From Scytalidium lignicola (Eukaryota > Ascomycota > Leotiomycetes), in assembly GCA_002812745.2 (NCBI GenBank), contig NCSJ02000143.1:1-64000 (forward strand): a stretch of 64,000 nucleotides of DNA, written 5' to 3'. Positions 1-10,322 of this stretch are shown here, one piece after another. Both the position numbers and the translations under genes were made by a program. The first letter of the stretch is position 1, and each line of letters opens with the position of its first letter. The notes beneath the pieces were generated by a model. That model was not told where the DNA came from. It saw only the letters and a program-made list of their open reading frames with translations, and did not search any database.

Positions 1-231
1 CTAAGGGGTTCATGGACTTAGGGGACTTAAGAGGTCCAAGAGGTCTAGTTGGATTTCATTATCTATATAAGCATATTGTAAGAACATAAGAGTAGACTTC
101 TCATGTTTAACCTAAATACATTACTAAATCCTACCTTTGACTTAGTTGCTTATGTTATATGTTTCTATTGTCCTTGAACATTTACCTTACCCTTAGCTAT
201 CCAATGACCTGGATAACATAGTTTTGTAATA
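1..231 (+). repeat. Partial RIP-mutated Gypsy LTR (family A)
   Basis: This stretch is the reverse complement of a RIP-altered copy of the LTR at 54663-55018. Both share the GGTCC/GGACC-rich block, the TATATAGATAATGAAATCC segment and the end that reads AGTTTTGTAACA there and AGTTTTGTAATA here. Its left part lies outside the window. What follows 231 does not match the start of the related internal regions, so this is a 3' LTR of an element further left, or a solo LTR. Confidence 0.7.
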
Positions 232-3200
232 CTTAATAATCTTGTTTAGTCTTTAGTAATTAACACAAAGTTATAACTTGTCTTTTAACTTAAGTATAAA
301 TAAGATAAAAGCTCTTGTTAGACTAATTAAGGGTTAGATTTATCTTTTTTATGTAATAACTTTTAAGTAGTCATGAAATATTACAAGCTTATCTTCAGCT
401 AAGGTATAAATAAGTTTTCAAGATAGAGTTTGTCCTTCTTCTAAGTTAATATAATGCTTTAAAGAAGTATAAAGGGGTAGAATTCTAATTAAGTTTATAT
501 TAAAGACATTTAAGTAATTATTATATTTTGATAGTATAACAAGTTATGTTTTACTAACTTCCTTATTAGTATTCTTTTATGATTTTGAAGAAGTAAAGAT
601 TATTCTAATTAAAATTACAGTATACTTAGTTGTGTAGTTAACNTTTTTGAAGTTGTTTTTTTATAATGATTAATAATAAGTATTACTCTTAAAGAGGAAA
701 TACTTAAGTGTCTTCTTTAAAGTAAATAACTTATGGTTTTACATTATTATGTTATAACTTTCTTAATACAATTTCATATCTATTAAACTTAATTATTATA
801 AAGTTATAACACTTTGTCCTCTTAAGTCCTTAACTATTAATAATGTAAGTTATAATATTTAAAGTTTTATAAGTAGGAATATTTTGTTTATAGAGTTATC
901 TTACTGTTAAACATTAGTTAACCTCCTTTATTGTTTTGTTTAATAAGAAGTAATAATGTATAATATTCAAATCTGACCTTATATCTAATAAGGTTATCCT
1001 TATTACTTATTTCTTTTCAAGTTAAAGAGAAACTCTTACTTTTAACTATTTTAAAAGGTGTTTACCTTCTTATTAAATAGTTGTTACTTGTCCTCTTAAT
1101 AGTATAGTATTTGTATTAGATGTTTGAAGGTAATTATTAGTATAATAGCTTAATTTCTTATATTAATAACATTAAACCTTAAAAAGAAATAGTCTAACAA
1201 CTTTTCCTCTTTTGATTATTAGTTAGTCATTAAGAAGGACAACATTAACAGTTGTTACTTTTTATGTTAAAAGAGTTTAGTTTGCTTAAAACATACTTAA
1301 AATCTTATTTGTCTAACTTATTTGTCTATCTTGGTTTCTTAGCTGATTGATCATAATTACACTTCTTATCATAATGCCTCTTCTTTGGGTTATAATCAAT
1401 GTTTTAACCCTTTATACTACATTGATCAACTTTATCCTAGTAGTTGATATACCTTAAAATACAATTTGCTTTCTCAACTCTAGTCAAAGTTTGTTTNAAA
1501 AAGTTATATACTTAATACTCCTCAAGTAAGTACTTTGGTAATTCTAACTTAATATTCTTGTAATTGTCTAAGAAAGAATTGAATTTCTAGTCTAGTTTTT
1601 ATTCAAGGTAATATAACTTTATAACAGCTTTGAAGATGTAAATAAGGTTATTTAAGATGTTACTCTTCAAGAATTCCTCTATTTCATCTTAACAAATATA
1701 ATTATAACAATTTTATTAGATGTCCATAATATAAGTAATCTAATATCTTTTGATAATGCCTTTTAATATACTACTAATGTATATAACTCTTTGAAGCTTA
1801 ATGCTCAATTCTTAGATTATAACAAATTAAGAGTATAATTTAAAGAGAAAAGTATGAAGTTCATTCTAATTAGTCTTCTTGTATTTTAAGGCAAGGAGTT
1901 ACAATTTCCCTCAAATCTTGTTGCTTAGTTGTTAGTAAGGTTTAGCATGGTGATTTGTCCTAGTAACTAGTACATCCTATGTAAAATCATAAATAAGAAC
2001 TTCTCTCCTTTTAAAAGCTTGTAAATAAGTTTTCTTCTTTTCAAGTTAATCTTGTTGTTGTCTAACTACAATTCTCCTGTTTAACTCTTCCTCTGACAAT
2101 AAAACAAAACTCCTTAAAATGGGTACTAGAGGAGAAGGCAAAGGTAGATCAGGTAATAATAACTCTTCTTGTTATAATGTTACTAAGCTGGTAAAGAGGA
2201 ACTATAACCTTTCTACTTCTTCTTGTTATAAAGCTTAAGTTCAACAAGTCTTAACCATCTTGATTCTTAACAGTTTACATACCTTTTATTAGGAGAAAAA
2301 GATTAATATATCAAGAGTATCCATATATAAAGTNAAAAAGAGACTAAGAGGCTAAAACATAATAAGAGACTAGCAATAAGATAACAGTTAATTAGGTGTA
2401 AATTTACTTTAAAACTCAATACTCTTCTAAAATTACAAGATTGATCTTTGACTCTTGTTAAAGAGAAAGAGAAACTCTCCTCTTTATAGACAAGAGTTAA
2501 TAGTTAAAGAGTAACTAAGACTTAAACTACTATCCTTTTCCCTCCTTCATGTGATTAGTGCACTAAAGCCTTGACATAACTTTAGAATCTAATAATACTT
2601 TTACCTTTTGTTTAATTATAATAACTTCTAAAAATAATATATTCTTATTTAAAGTTTTAAGCTTTAATTCTCTAATTACTCTCNTTTTTTATATTATTAA
2701 TAGTCTATTTTCAGCTGTCTGCTAAGTTTAATAATTATGGTTGACTTTTTTTATTACTCTTCTTTTATTTTATTTTTTGCAAGTTTTAAAGCTTTATTTT
2801 AAATTCTTTTAATCTTATCTTTATTAATATTTAAAAAATTGTTGTTTTAATTTCAAAGTCTAGAAATTCATCAACTTTCTCTTAAGTTAATGTATAAAGT
2901 CTAACAATAACTTTTAGTATTTATTGTATATTCTTTATTAAAGGATTTTCTTTATTTAGAATATTATTATTTTTCCTTTGTTCAAATGTAATAATCTCTT
3001 TTTTTAGGTTAAATCTTATTCAGAATAGTTAATTAATAGTCTTTTTGTCTAAGATCTATTAATTAAATCTTAACAAGTAATTTTATTGTCTTGTCCTTAA
3101 TAATGAAAGTTTTATATTTACTTATAATTTATTTTGTATAAAAGTGATTGTCTTATAACTTCTTTTAATAATTAGTATTAAGTTATTTTAGTCAAACAAT

Positions 3201-4439
3201 AACTTATTAATTATTTTAGNTTTTTTACTAAAAGATCTTATTTTTGCTAGTTTTTAAAAGTTGTATAATATATTAACATCTTAAGTATTTATAACTAATA
3301 TAATAGTATACTTATAACTAAAGTTAATCTTTAACATTAAATACNTTTTTTGGTTGTGTTTTCNTTTTAAGTATATTAAACTTACAAACACTTTTACTCT
3401 AAGTATATTTCTTCTAACTTTTTCATAACTTAATAACGAATTTTCTTGTCTTAAAATACTTATAATTATTATTTGTTTTTTTTTATTCTTATAACTACTA
3501 ACAAAGTGTTTAAGAAGTTTATACTTGAAATATAACTTCTTTTTCTTTTGATCNTTTTAGTTTTTCAAAATTAATTTTAAACGAATTTCCTTTTACTTTA
3601 AGCTTTTAATTCTTGCCNTTTTTAAAGTTTTCTCTTTCTTATTATATCTAAGTTTATAAAATCACNTTTTATTAACTAGTACTAGNTTTTTAGTCTGACN
3701 TTTTTCTTTGTAAAAGAATATTATCTTTTTTTTTTGNTTTTCTTTTATAAATTCGATTATTAAACTTAATAAATTTAATTATCATTTTTTCTAATATATT
3801 AAACTATCTAATCAACTTAAATATATTATTCTTAACTTTTTCCTTGAGTTTTTTTATAACATATTGCTTTAAGAGTTTTATCTGCTTAATTTTTTTTAAA
3901 TTGTATACTTCTTGAATTTTACTATATAAGCTAAAGTTAGTCAACTTCTTTATTTTAAAAATAAAGTCTATACTTTGTANTTTTTTTTATGTTTATACTA
4001 TTATATACTTTTTCGATAATAACTTAAAAGTTATTAAGATTTAAGAAGATATTATATGNTTTTTTATTATTAAGCTTTTATTCTATCTTGATAAGTTATA
4101 AAGTCATTCAAATATAGTTAAAACTAATTAAAAGCCAGTTTTATAAGGTTTAATATTATTCAGAGTATTTTATTTTCTTTTCTCTTAAATCTATTCTTAT
4201 TAAACTTGAAGAAAATTATAATTTGTACTTCAAACTATTAAAGCTTAAATTTATCTCTTGTAAATAATGTTAAAAGTAATACTTTTAAAGGTTTTGTCTT
4301 TACTTTATTTGGTTTAACATTATTTTGTTATCAAGCTTGAATATTTAACATAACTTTTACTTTTTATATTAATATAGTTTTCTAAGTTATACTTACNTTT
4401 TTTATAACATAACTTGTATTCAAGTAAAGGTGTTCAAAA
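232..4439 (-). mobile_element. RIP-degraded Gypsy gag-pol remnant
   Basis: No open frame survives, but broken coding signals read on the minus strand. A gag zinc-knuckle remnant at about 3520-3600 parallels the one at 53455-53530. Around 300-540 the minus strand encodes the start of a Ty3/Gypsy reverse transcriptase, with recognisable pieces such as NYLNVF and LPLYTSLKHYINLEEGQTLS. The order gag (right) to RT (left) fits the 5' LTR at 4440-5054. Just after the RT start the element is cut off by the opposite-strand LTR at 1-231. Composition is extremely AT-rich with many TA steps, consistent with RIP. A family C LTR lies inside it. Confidence 0.75.
2309..2576. repeat. RIP-mutated solo LTR (family C, old copy)
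   Basis: It aligns end to end with 4607-4872, with nearly all differences of the C-to-T or G-to-A type. For example, the first bases TGTCA and GTCCGTACGT of the clean copy read TATCA and ATCCATATAT here. It sits inside the dead Gypsy. No clear 5-bp duplication remains (TAATA on the left, TAACT on the right). The orientation of the parent element is not determined. Confidence 0.8.
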
Positions 4440-5054
4440 TGTTATTAGACTTTTAATCACTAACATATGATATAAGCTTGGTTACTTTGTAAGTTTATCT
4501 GTAGAACAAGCTAACTAAAGTTTTATAAAGTAATAAAGTATATTGTAAAGTTGTAATTTAGGTTGAATATGAGGTTTTTAACTAAAGTTTTAAGGAGTAT
4601 GTTTTTTGTCAGGGTCGTCCGTACGTAGAGTGAAGAGAGACCCGGAGGCTGAAACATAATAGGAGACTAGCAGTGTGATAACAGTTGGTTAGGTGTAGAT
4701 TCACTCTAAAACTCGGTATTCTCTTAAAGTACAAGATTGATCTCTGACTCCTGTCAAAGAGAAGGGGAAACCCCCATTTTTATAGACGGGAGTCAGCAGC
4801 TAAGGAGCAGCTAGGACTCAGACCCCTATCCTTTTCCTCCCTTCACGTGATTAGCACACTGAAGCCTTGACATTTTTATATAGACAATTAATGTTTCCTA
4901 GGTATAACTAGTCTAATTTAATATAACCTTATACCTTTTATACTAGTGTATACCTTCTGCATAAGTTATATGACTCAACATTCTGCTAATTACTGATTTC
5001 TCATAGGCTGTCATTCAGCACTTATCAGGTTGTGACAGTAAGATTTGTAACATG
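4440..5054 (-). repeat. Gypsy family B 5' LTR, split by a younger LTR
   Basis: On the minus strand this is the same LTR as 50821-51167. The outer part is at 4873-5054 and the inner part at 4440-4606, and together they make about 344 bp. The LTR starts at 5054 with TGTTAC and ends at 4440 with TAATAACA. The next internal bases begin TTTTGAACACC, close to the TTTTAAACA that follows the LTRs ending at 45807 and starting at 54663. The insertion at 4607-4872 splits it. This makes the RIP-degraded pol to its left the body of a minus-strand family B element. Confidence 0.75.
4607..4872. repeat. Unmutated solo LTR (family C) with TTTTT duplication
   Basis: 266 bp beginning TGTCA and ending TGACA, a short terminal inversion typical of LTRs. 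It is flanked by TTTTT at 4602-4606 and 4873-4877, a possible 5-bp target duplication, although low complexity makes this weak. Its GC content is normal and it retains CpA and TpG, unlike the surrounding AT-rich DNA. It lies inside the family B LTR, so it inserted after that LTR existed and has escaped RIP. Confidence 0.8.
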
Positions 5055-5231
5055 TTATAACAAAATTATAGGAAAAAATATTACAAGAATAGATTAATGA
5101 ATTAATAAATAAGTAAAGCTATTAAGTTTATGAATTAATTAAGCATTGTAGATAGAGTACAGCAAATTAATTAAATATCATTGTTGTAATATGCTCTGAA
5201 AATACAAACTTATGTCAGCAGGTTCGTAAGG
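5055..5231 (+). repeat. Dispersed repeat D, copy 1
   Basis: This segment matches the reverse complement of 42870-43056 over almost its whole length, including the shared end ATGTCAGCAGGTTCGTAAG. It abuts the outer end of the family B LTR. In the second copy the corresponding end lies next to the TIR element at 42431-42857. The class of repeat is not recognised and no coding frame was seen. Confidence 0.65.
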
Positions 5232-6102
5232 CGTTGTTTACTATATTAGATTCGACGGATATTATTCTGAAGTCGAATGAAAGAGTTTAATAATTGATAG
5301 TGAACAAAAACCAATTATAAGTAGTTTGATTAAAAGTCCAGATAATAAAAGACGCTATATCTTTTTGCCTGCTAAGCACGTTAATATATGTATGCAAACT
5401 GAGAGTTTGAAACAAGCGGGAAGATTTACGGTAGCATAGAGTTCTCTGCGAGTCGGTAGATCGGATTTATGTTATTTAAATAGTAGCTGCAATACACAGG
5501 CCCTCCTCCCCTCCTATTTTACTGTCCCCTCCCATTTGATTGATTGGTGGCTCAGCTACTCTATGACCATACCGCACGCTCATTCACATATCTCTTCCGT
5601 ACGTAATTAACCGTACAACCCGATAGCACACCCACACTCGTTATACAGTAATATTAAACCTAGTAAATGAATCTGAAATTTGGTTTTTTGCTTAATCAAT
5701 TATAAGTGGTTGTAGTCGGTATCGGCAATTTGTATGTGGATTTAAGTGAGTCTCGCAAAAGTCTTCTTTCCTTCTTAACGATCTCAGTATTCTGGGGCTC
5801 GAAGGTATAGCAGGTAACGGCCATTCCTGTCCCCTTGATTCTGGTGGGATAAATACGCTAACGTCTCAGAGCGCAGTCGCCCGAGCTTATACTTATAGTG
5901 CTTACAGTGAGCCTAGATGTCACAGAGGTCTTCATCGAGGACCACCGTAGCTAGATATGGAGAGTCAATCAATCATATTCATCCCGCGCATGTTTCGTCT
6001 CAAATTATTGACAAATTTGCCTGGGTTGAGGGATGTGCCTTCACGGCTTTGAACACTAGCTCAATAGAGTCGCAGCACGACCTAACCCACGATTAATACA
6101 TC
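5232..6102. other. Intergenic, no gene recognised
   Basis: The base composition returns to normal here. There is a pyrimidine-rich tract (CCCTCCTCCCCTCC) at about 5500. No frame with convincing codon structure was found. It presumably holds the promoter of the small gene that follows. Confidence 0.4.
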
Positions 6103-6914
6103 ATGGTTCGATATTTTTCATTTATTGTTTTCGTTTCTACGGAATATCCCAGAAGAGTTTGTAATAATGATTATGCAAAGTATTTCTATACGTTCTTTGG
6201 TCTAGGGATATTTATCAGTAGGCATGGCCTTTATCAGGGACCTTTTGCACTACTTCTTCTAGAGCAAAACGTGGAAGGGAAGCTAATGCAAGACGTGCTA
6301 TACTGGGAATGGGGACTGCGCAACTACAGATAAAAGCTCGCCACCAAGTTTTAGACCTAGTCTTAAACAACTCGGAGGGGACTAAAAAAATTGAGCCCGA
6401 CTCATTTAAACTCGTCATATATGAAACCATCAACCATCGAGAACCTGTTTTTTCTAACAAAAGGCTAATCAGGATATTTTTCATTTTAATGGATTTGACA
6501 CATCGGCCGAGACGACTAATGTTGTGGCCCTGCAACAAATTATCTGTGGCTCTGATAGTTGCCAAAACTCCCAAGATCAGTTTGGATGTAACAAAACTAT
6601 AACTAGGGATGGCTTTAATGTTCGAATCATTCGGCAAAACTTTGGCGAGAACGATTTTAGCAATTGTGAATCTGCAACAGTGAGTGATACCTAAATACCG
6701 TTGCTTTCAAAAGCTGATGGGATCTGACAATCACTAGGGAAGCATTGTTGAACAATGCTTTCAAGGGTCCGGAGCTGGTGGTGCATGGGCTTTCGCACAG
6801 ACTACTGATGCCTCCGACTTACATGAATTTTACCAACTGTACTTTGAGTCTTCGACGATTAAGGTGCCTAAAGAAGTTGAGTTCAATTCAACACAAGTAT
6901 CTGCATCGTCTTAA
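6103..6914 (+). CDS. Hypothetical cysteine-containing protein, spliced; 5' end unresolved
   Basis: Not a known family. The last three exons are well supported by frame: an exon ending at 6413 (in frame from about 6217), 6473-6679 and 6738-6914. The introns are 6414-6472 (CTAAC branch, ends CAG) and 6680-6737 (donor GTGAGT, branch CTGAC, ends TAG). The reading continues as ..DSFKL-DIFHFNGFDTS.., then ..NCESAT-GSIVEQCF.., to the stop at 6912-6914. The joined C-terminal part is about 195 aa, with five cysteines in its second half (ICGSDSC, FGC, SNC, EQC). The first exon may begin at the ATG at 6103, whose start MVRYFSFIVFV is signal-peptide-like. Its junction to the next exon (perhaps donor after 6174, acceptor at 6222) is a guess. 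A secreted role is an inference only. Confidence 0.5.
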
Positions 6915-6997
6915 CTTTAACAATTCCAGTAAATTAGTAGTAGATAGAGTTAACTTATGTGCAATTATTGGAAGGCCACAAAAATAGAAAATATGTT

Positions 6998-7191
6998 TGT
7001 TGGTAGAATAGTGGTTACATACACGTGATATTCACGTGCCCCTGTAAGCTAGTCCCGATTAGGTATTAGGAACGAGCGAAGCTCCTACAGCTTCACTCTC
7101 CTACCCCTAATCGTACAACAACCATGGAATAGCACAACAAGTATATTACGTATAATTGTGTACCGTACTACGTGCTGCAGGTGAACCGACA
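6998..7191 (+). repeat. Solo LTR (family E) with perfect ATGTT duplication
   Basis: 194 bp starting TGTTGGT and ending ACCGACA, flanked by ATGTT at 6993-6997 and again at 7192-7196. Copies with the same length or same 3' end occur at 43468-43661 (RIP-mutated) and 56187-56316 (partial). This copy keeps normal GC and CpA, so it is young or was never exposed to RIP. The orientation is arbitrary and matches the other copies. It lies 83 bp past the stop of the preceding gene. Confidence 0.85.
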
Positions 7192-7493
7192 ATGTTAATT
7201 AAGATGTTTTACTTAGAACTTAAAGGCACTGAGACGATATGCCCTCTGCGTCATAGTATAGATTTCATACTTTCTAGTCTTCTGCAAGCCGTTAGTAATC
7301 ATTCAATCTAATCGCAACTTCTTCACTTTGCTAAAGAAAGATTGAATAATAAAAGTTTTATTGTAAATATAAATCAAACAAATATATGCAATGAAGTATT
7401 CTGTTAAGCGGTTGTAAAGCTGGTATATGTTAGTTAACTACCACCGAATATATCTCGAATGTAATTTGAATATATAGGGTTCGAGAATTTTGG

Positions 7494-7853
7494 ATGATTT
7501 CTGATTTGAGCAAAAGCTATTCTATTTTTGGTACTTCTGGTCAGTCCATAATAATAAATGGAGACGAACCTTCTGATGTGGGAGTTAACTGTACTCCCAG
7601 ACGGAAAGAGCTTAGTGTAAAACCGCAAAACTCCTCGAGACTGCCCCAGCAACCTCGATATCTCAAGGCGGTAACTTTATTTGCTCAAGTATCTCTATGC
7701 TCTACAAGTCAGCACTCTTAGAACAACTATTTGCACGAAAATGAGGATGAGGGTTTTTATAGTGATCCTAGAGGCGCTGAGGATAATGATAGGGGTGTAA
7801 ATGGGCACGAAGACTGCACTGACGAGGATTGCCAGGATCATACAGTTTCATAA
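7494..7853 (+). CDS. Small hypothetical acidic-tail protein, two exons
   Basis: Not recognised. Exon 1 is 7494-7670 from ATG and exon 2 is 7722-7853, joined across a 51-nt intron (donor GTAACT, acceptor TTAG). Without that intron the frame is closed by a TAG at the acceptor. The predicted product is 102 aa: a polar N-terminal part and an acidic C-terminal part (ENEDEGFYSDPRGAEDND, then two cysteines near the end). The donor is not ideal and there is no strong branch site, so this may instead be a gene fragment with a nonsense codon. It lies between a solo LTR and the regulator gene on the other strand. Confidence 0.35.
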
Positions 7854-8007
7854 CTATAAGGTAATCTCTGAAGGTTAATGTACTCTACTACATAAAGCTT
7901 ATACCCNAAAAAAAACATATCATGTGGGTCAATAATATCTTATATTTGAATGAAATTAATTTCTAATTAATGTGGGAAGTTTTAGCCCTCTATCAGACTC
8001 TATCATG

Positions 8008-9153
8008 TTATAATTCTATAGATTTAAATTTCTCCCGAGCAGTAACCTTAAAATCCGCACCATATAATAGTAAAAGCCGCAGTCCCGATTCAAACCCCTT
8101 CTCTGCGGCTTCATGAAGTGGTGTCCATCCGGCGTTATTAATGGCATTGACATCAGCTCCATTCTCCAACAAAAGCTGGATAACAGCTGGATTCCTTCTT
8201 TCTGTCGCCAGATGTAGCGCCGTGCACCCGTTGCTGTCTTTTTCGTTGACGTCAATGTCACAGGCTAGTAATACCTGCACGATGTGTTGGTGTCCATTTT
8301 GAGCGGCGATGTGTAGTGGATTTTTCCAATCGTCTTTTATTTCCAGTTGACATTGACAGTTTTCACGGTGTTTCGTAGGCGAATTGGCGTTTGGTTTTGT
8401 TGGCTTGTCGGAGCTTTTAATGTCAATTGAATTCCCTATCGCGCTAACATGGGGCGGAGATGCCTCCGCTGAGTTACTGGTTTGAATGGTTGCTTTAGGG
8501 AATGGCTTTACCTTTGCTGTGTTGCTGGTGTCGTATTGACTAGTATGAGGTGTCACTGGTGTGTGCTCGTTCAATGGTACATCGTGAGCTGGTTGGGAGA
8601 GGAGGTAAGGTGCAGTTGTGTCTGCATACAGTGAAGAGAAGTAGATCCCTTGATTGGTTTGGGAGGGAGTTGGAGACGTCGCGTCGGGTGACCATGTTGC
8701 ATAGGATGAATCGCTGTCAAGATTTAAATAGTCGAATACATCGTCATCCCAGCCCAATGGCGTGTTCAGAATCCCGTTTTCAGTCGCTGCAGTGGCCGTC
8801 TCTTTTGAGACTGAGTACTGCTGCCAGCTCTTAGATTCTGGCGCTGCATTGCCACATCCCCGCGGGAAGTAGTGCTGGCTTGAACCTGGCATGTCTTGGA
8901 TCTCATGCTGGCACGAAGACATATTGGGATATATACACAATGGTATGGACAACTCGCCACCATGAACCTGGATTTGGCGTCTTTTATCTTGATGAGTGTA
9001 AGTAATGGGGGCTCTTTCTGTGAGGGTAGATTGAGGAACTATACTGCGAAATCTCCGCTGAGAATTCCGATTCTGGATTTTCCGGCGCTCTGCACGGTCG
9101 GACGAGCCAGAAAAGCTCTGCGCTGTTGCTTCTATTTGTTCCCCTGCTTCCAT
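8008..9153 (-). CDS. ToxE-like transcription factor: bZIP basic region plus ankyrin repeats
   Basis: A single exon of 381 aa from ATG at 9151-9153. The N-terminus has a fungal bZIP-type basic region (residues about 18-37, RAERRKIQNRNSQRRFR) with no leucine heptads after it. A Ser/Thr/Pro-rich middle follows. Residues about 276-372 hold three ankyrin repeats (PLHIAAQNGH, ALHLATERRN, PLHEAAEKGF). This arrangement defines the bANK regulators, whose founder is TOXE of the HC-toxin locus in Cochliobolus carbonum; they act in the nucleus on secondary-metabolite genes. The protein is shorter than TOXE. The cluster it controls is not shown. The nearest candidate is the PKS group starting 7.6 kb away, separated by a gene-poor stretch and a pseudogene. 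A sequence-specific DNA-binding role is known for the family and inferred here. Confidence 0.8.
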   Translation of the reverse strand: MEAGEQIEATAQSFSGSSDRAERRKIQNRNSQRRFRSIVPQSTLTERAPITYTHQDKRRQIQVHGGELSIPLCIYPNMSSCQHEIQDMPGSSQHYFPRGCGNAAPESKSWQQYSVSKETATAATENGILNTPLGWDDDVFDYLNLDSDSSYATWSPDATSPTPSQTNQGIYFSSLYADTTAPYLLSQPAHDVPLNEHTPVTPHTSQYDTSNTAKVKPFPKATIQTSNSAEASPPHVSAIGNSIDIKSSDKPTKPNANSPTKHRENCQCQLEIKDDWKNPLHIAAQNGHQHIVQVLLACDIDVNEKDSNGCTALHLATERRNPAVIQLLLENGADVNAINNAGWTPLHEAAEKGFESGLRLLLLYGADFKVTAREKFKSIEL

Positions 9154-10221
9154 ATTGAAGAGACTTGGCTCTGAAAATGGTGAGGTAACTTGATCTTATT
9201 AACGAGTCGGTTTATTTATTTGTTAGTTTTATTGTAACCTAGCATATCTCACTATCTGTTACGTCCATCCATGCTACTTTTTAGCCTTCCACCTGCAAGC
9301 TACTGTATTAAGAGCTGGCTTACTGCACCCGCGGGAGGGCCGTCCAAACAGCCCCGGTAAATGCAGTCGGCGGTGGATATATGCGATTGCGACATACAGT
9401 CAAACCCCTTGCTATAAGAAGACTGCAGATAAGGATCTGACTAGTAAGAAGCTACCACCAAGTCCGTTTTTTTTTTTCATTCGTACTTTTATTATTAACT
9501 AACCTCAGTAGACACTATAATTAAGAGAACTCCGTCTACAGTCACAATAATAGCGCCTCTCATTAAGGAATAATATATCTTAGTAACTACTTCGTCTTTG
9601 TCTGCTCCAAACTCTCGGCTTGCGTGATAGTATTGGTGAGCAGGCACATGAAACGAATTCGCATAATTAACAAGCACATGAAGAAACCGTTGACAGAAAA
9701 AGATATCTCGGAACCCGAGATTAGATGATCTTGCTAGGTGAAAAGCCCGACGTTATAGCTGTTGCAATAAAATTAACCGTATTTCTTTTATATTTAGTCT
9801 AAAATACAACTATTTCAATATGACCTATACAGATTAATGTTGTGGCTGCGGTATTCCGTATTTTTCCTACAGATTTTGCGTGATTCAAACTACTACAGTA
9901 CTTTATTGCCCCCCACACCACCCAAAATATTTCACACCTCCAGGGGGACCAAACCGGGATTATGACTAGGGTTCTGACGTTTTGTACGTACACGCGGAAG
10001 CAGCCAGAATTTTAACTTAATTAGCCTTAGGTCGCAGATTCGTACGTTATGACTGACACTATTGGTCACTACAGGCTATTCTATAGACACTATACACAAG
10101 GTTAATAGCCGGTGTGGTGGGATTCTTTGGCTAACATGACACCAAATCTTAGATCCATAATTAAGGTTGCCCCCCTGACTAGCCAGATACCGAACCTTTG
10201 AGCCGATTTAATCCTGGGCTT

Positions 10222-10322
10222 CTCATTCACGCGGCCTTTCCTCCGTCGGGGTGGAGCACTCACACGGCCTTTCTCACGTTGCATTCGTTCCAATGCGACG
10301 TAGGAATGGCCGCGTGAATGAG
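10222..10322. repeat. Imperfect inverted repeat, 27-bp arms
   Basis: The arms at 10222-10248 and 10296-10322 match 25 of 27 bases as reverse complements; the first 15 (CTCATTCACGCGGCC) are identical. The 47-bp spacer holds a further CACACGGCCTTTCTCACG. Weak complementarity continues outward for some tens of bases. It could be a hairpin, a small foldback element or the remains of a longer palindrome. No target duplication was seen. Confidence 0.6.

Noticed and set aside
2309..4872. The two family C LTRs as the pair flanking one short element
   Set aside because: They differ completely in RIP level, and the right one has its own flanking TTTTT and lies within another LTR. Two independent solo LTRs fit better.
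6215..6637. 140-aa minus-strand frame
   Set aside because: The plus strand here splices into a coherent protein with good introns, and the minus frame has no domain or intron support.
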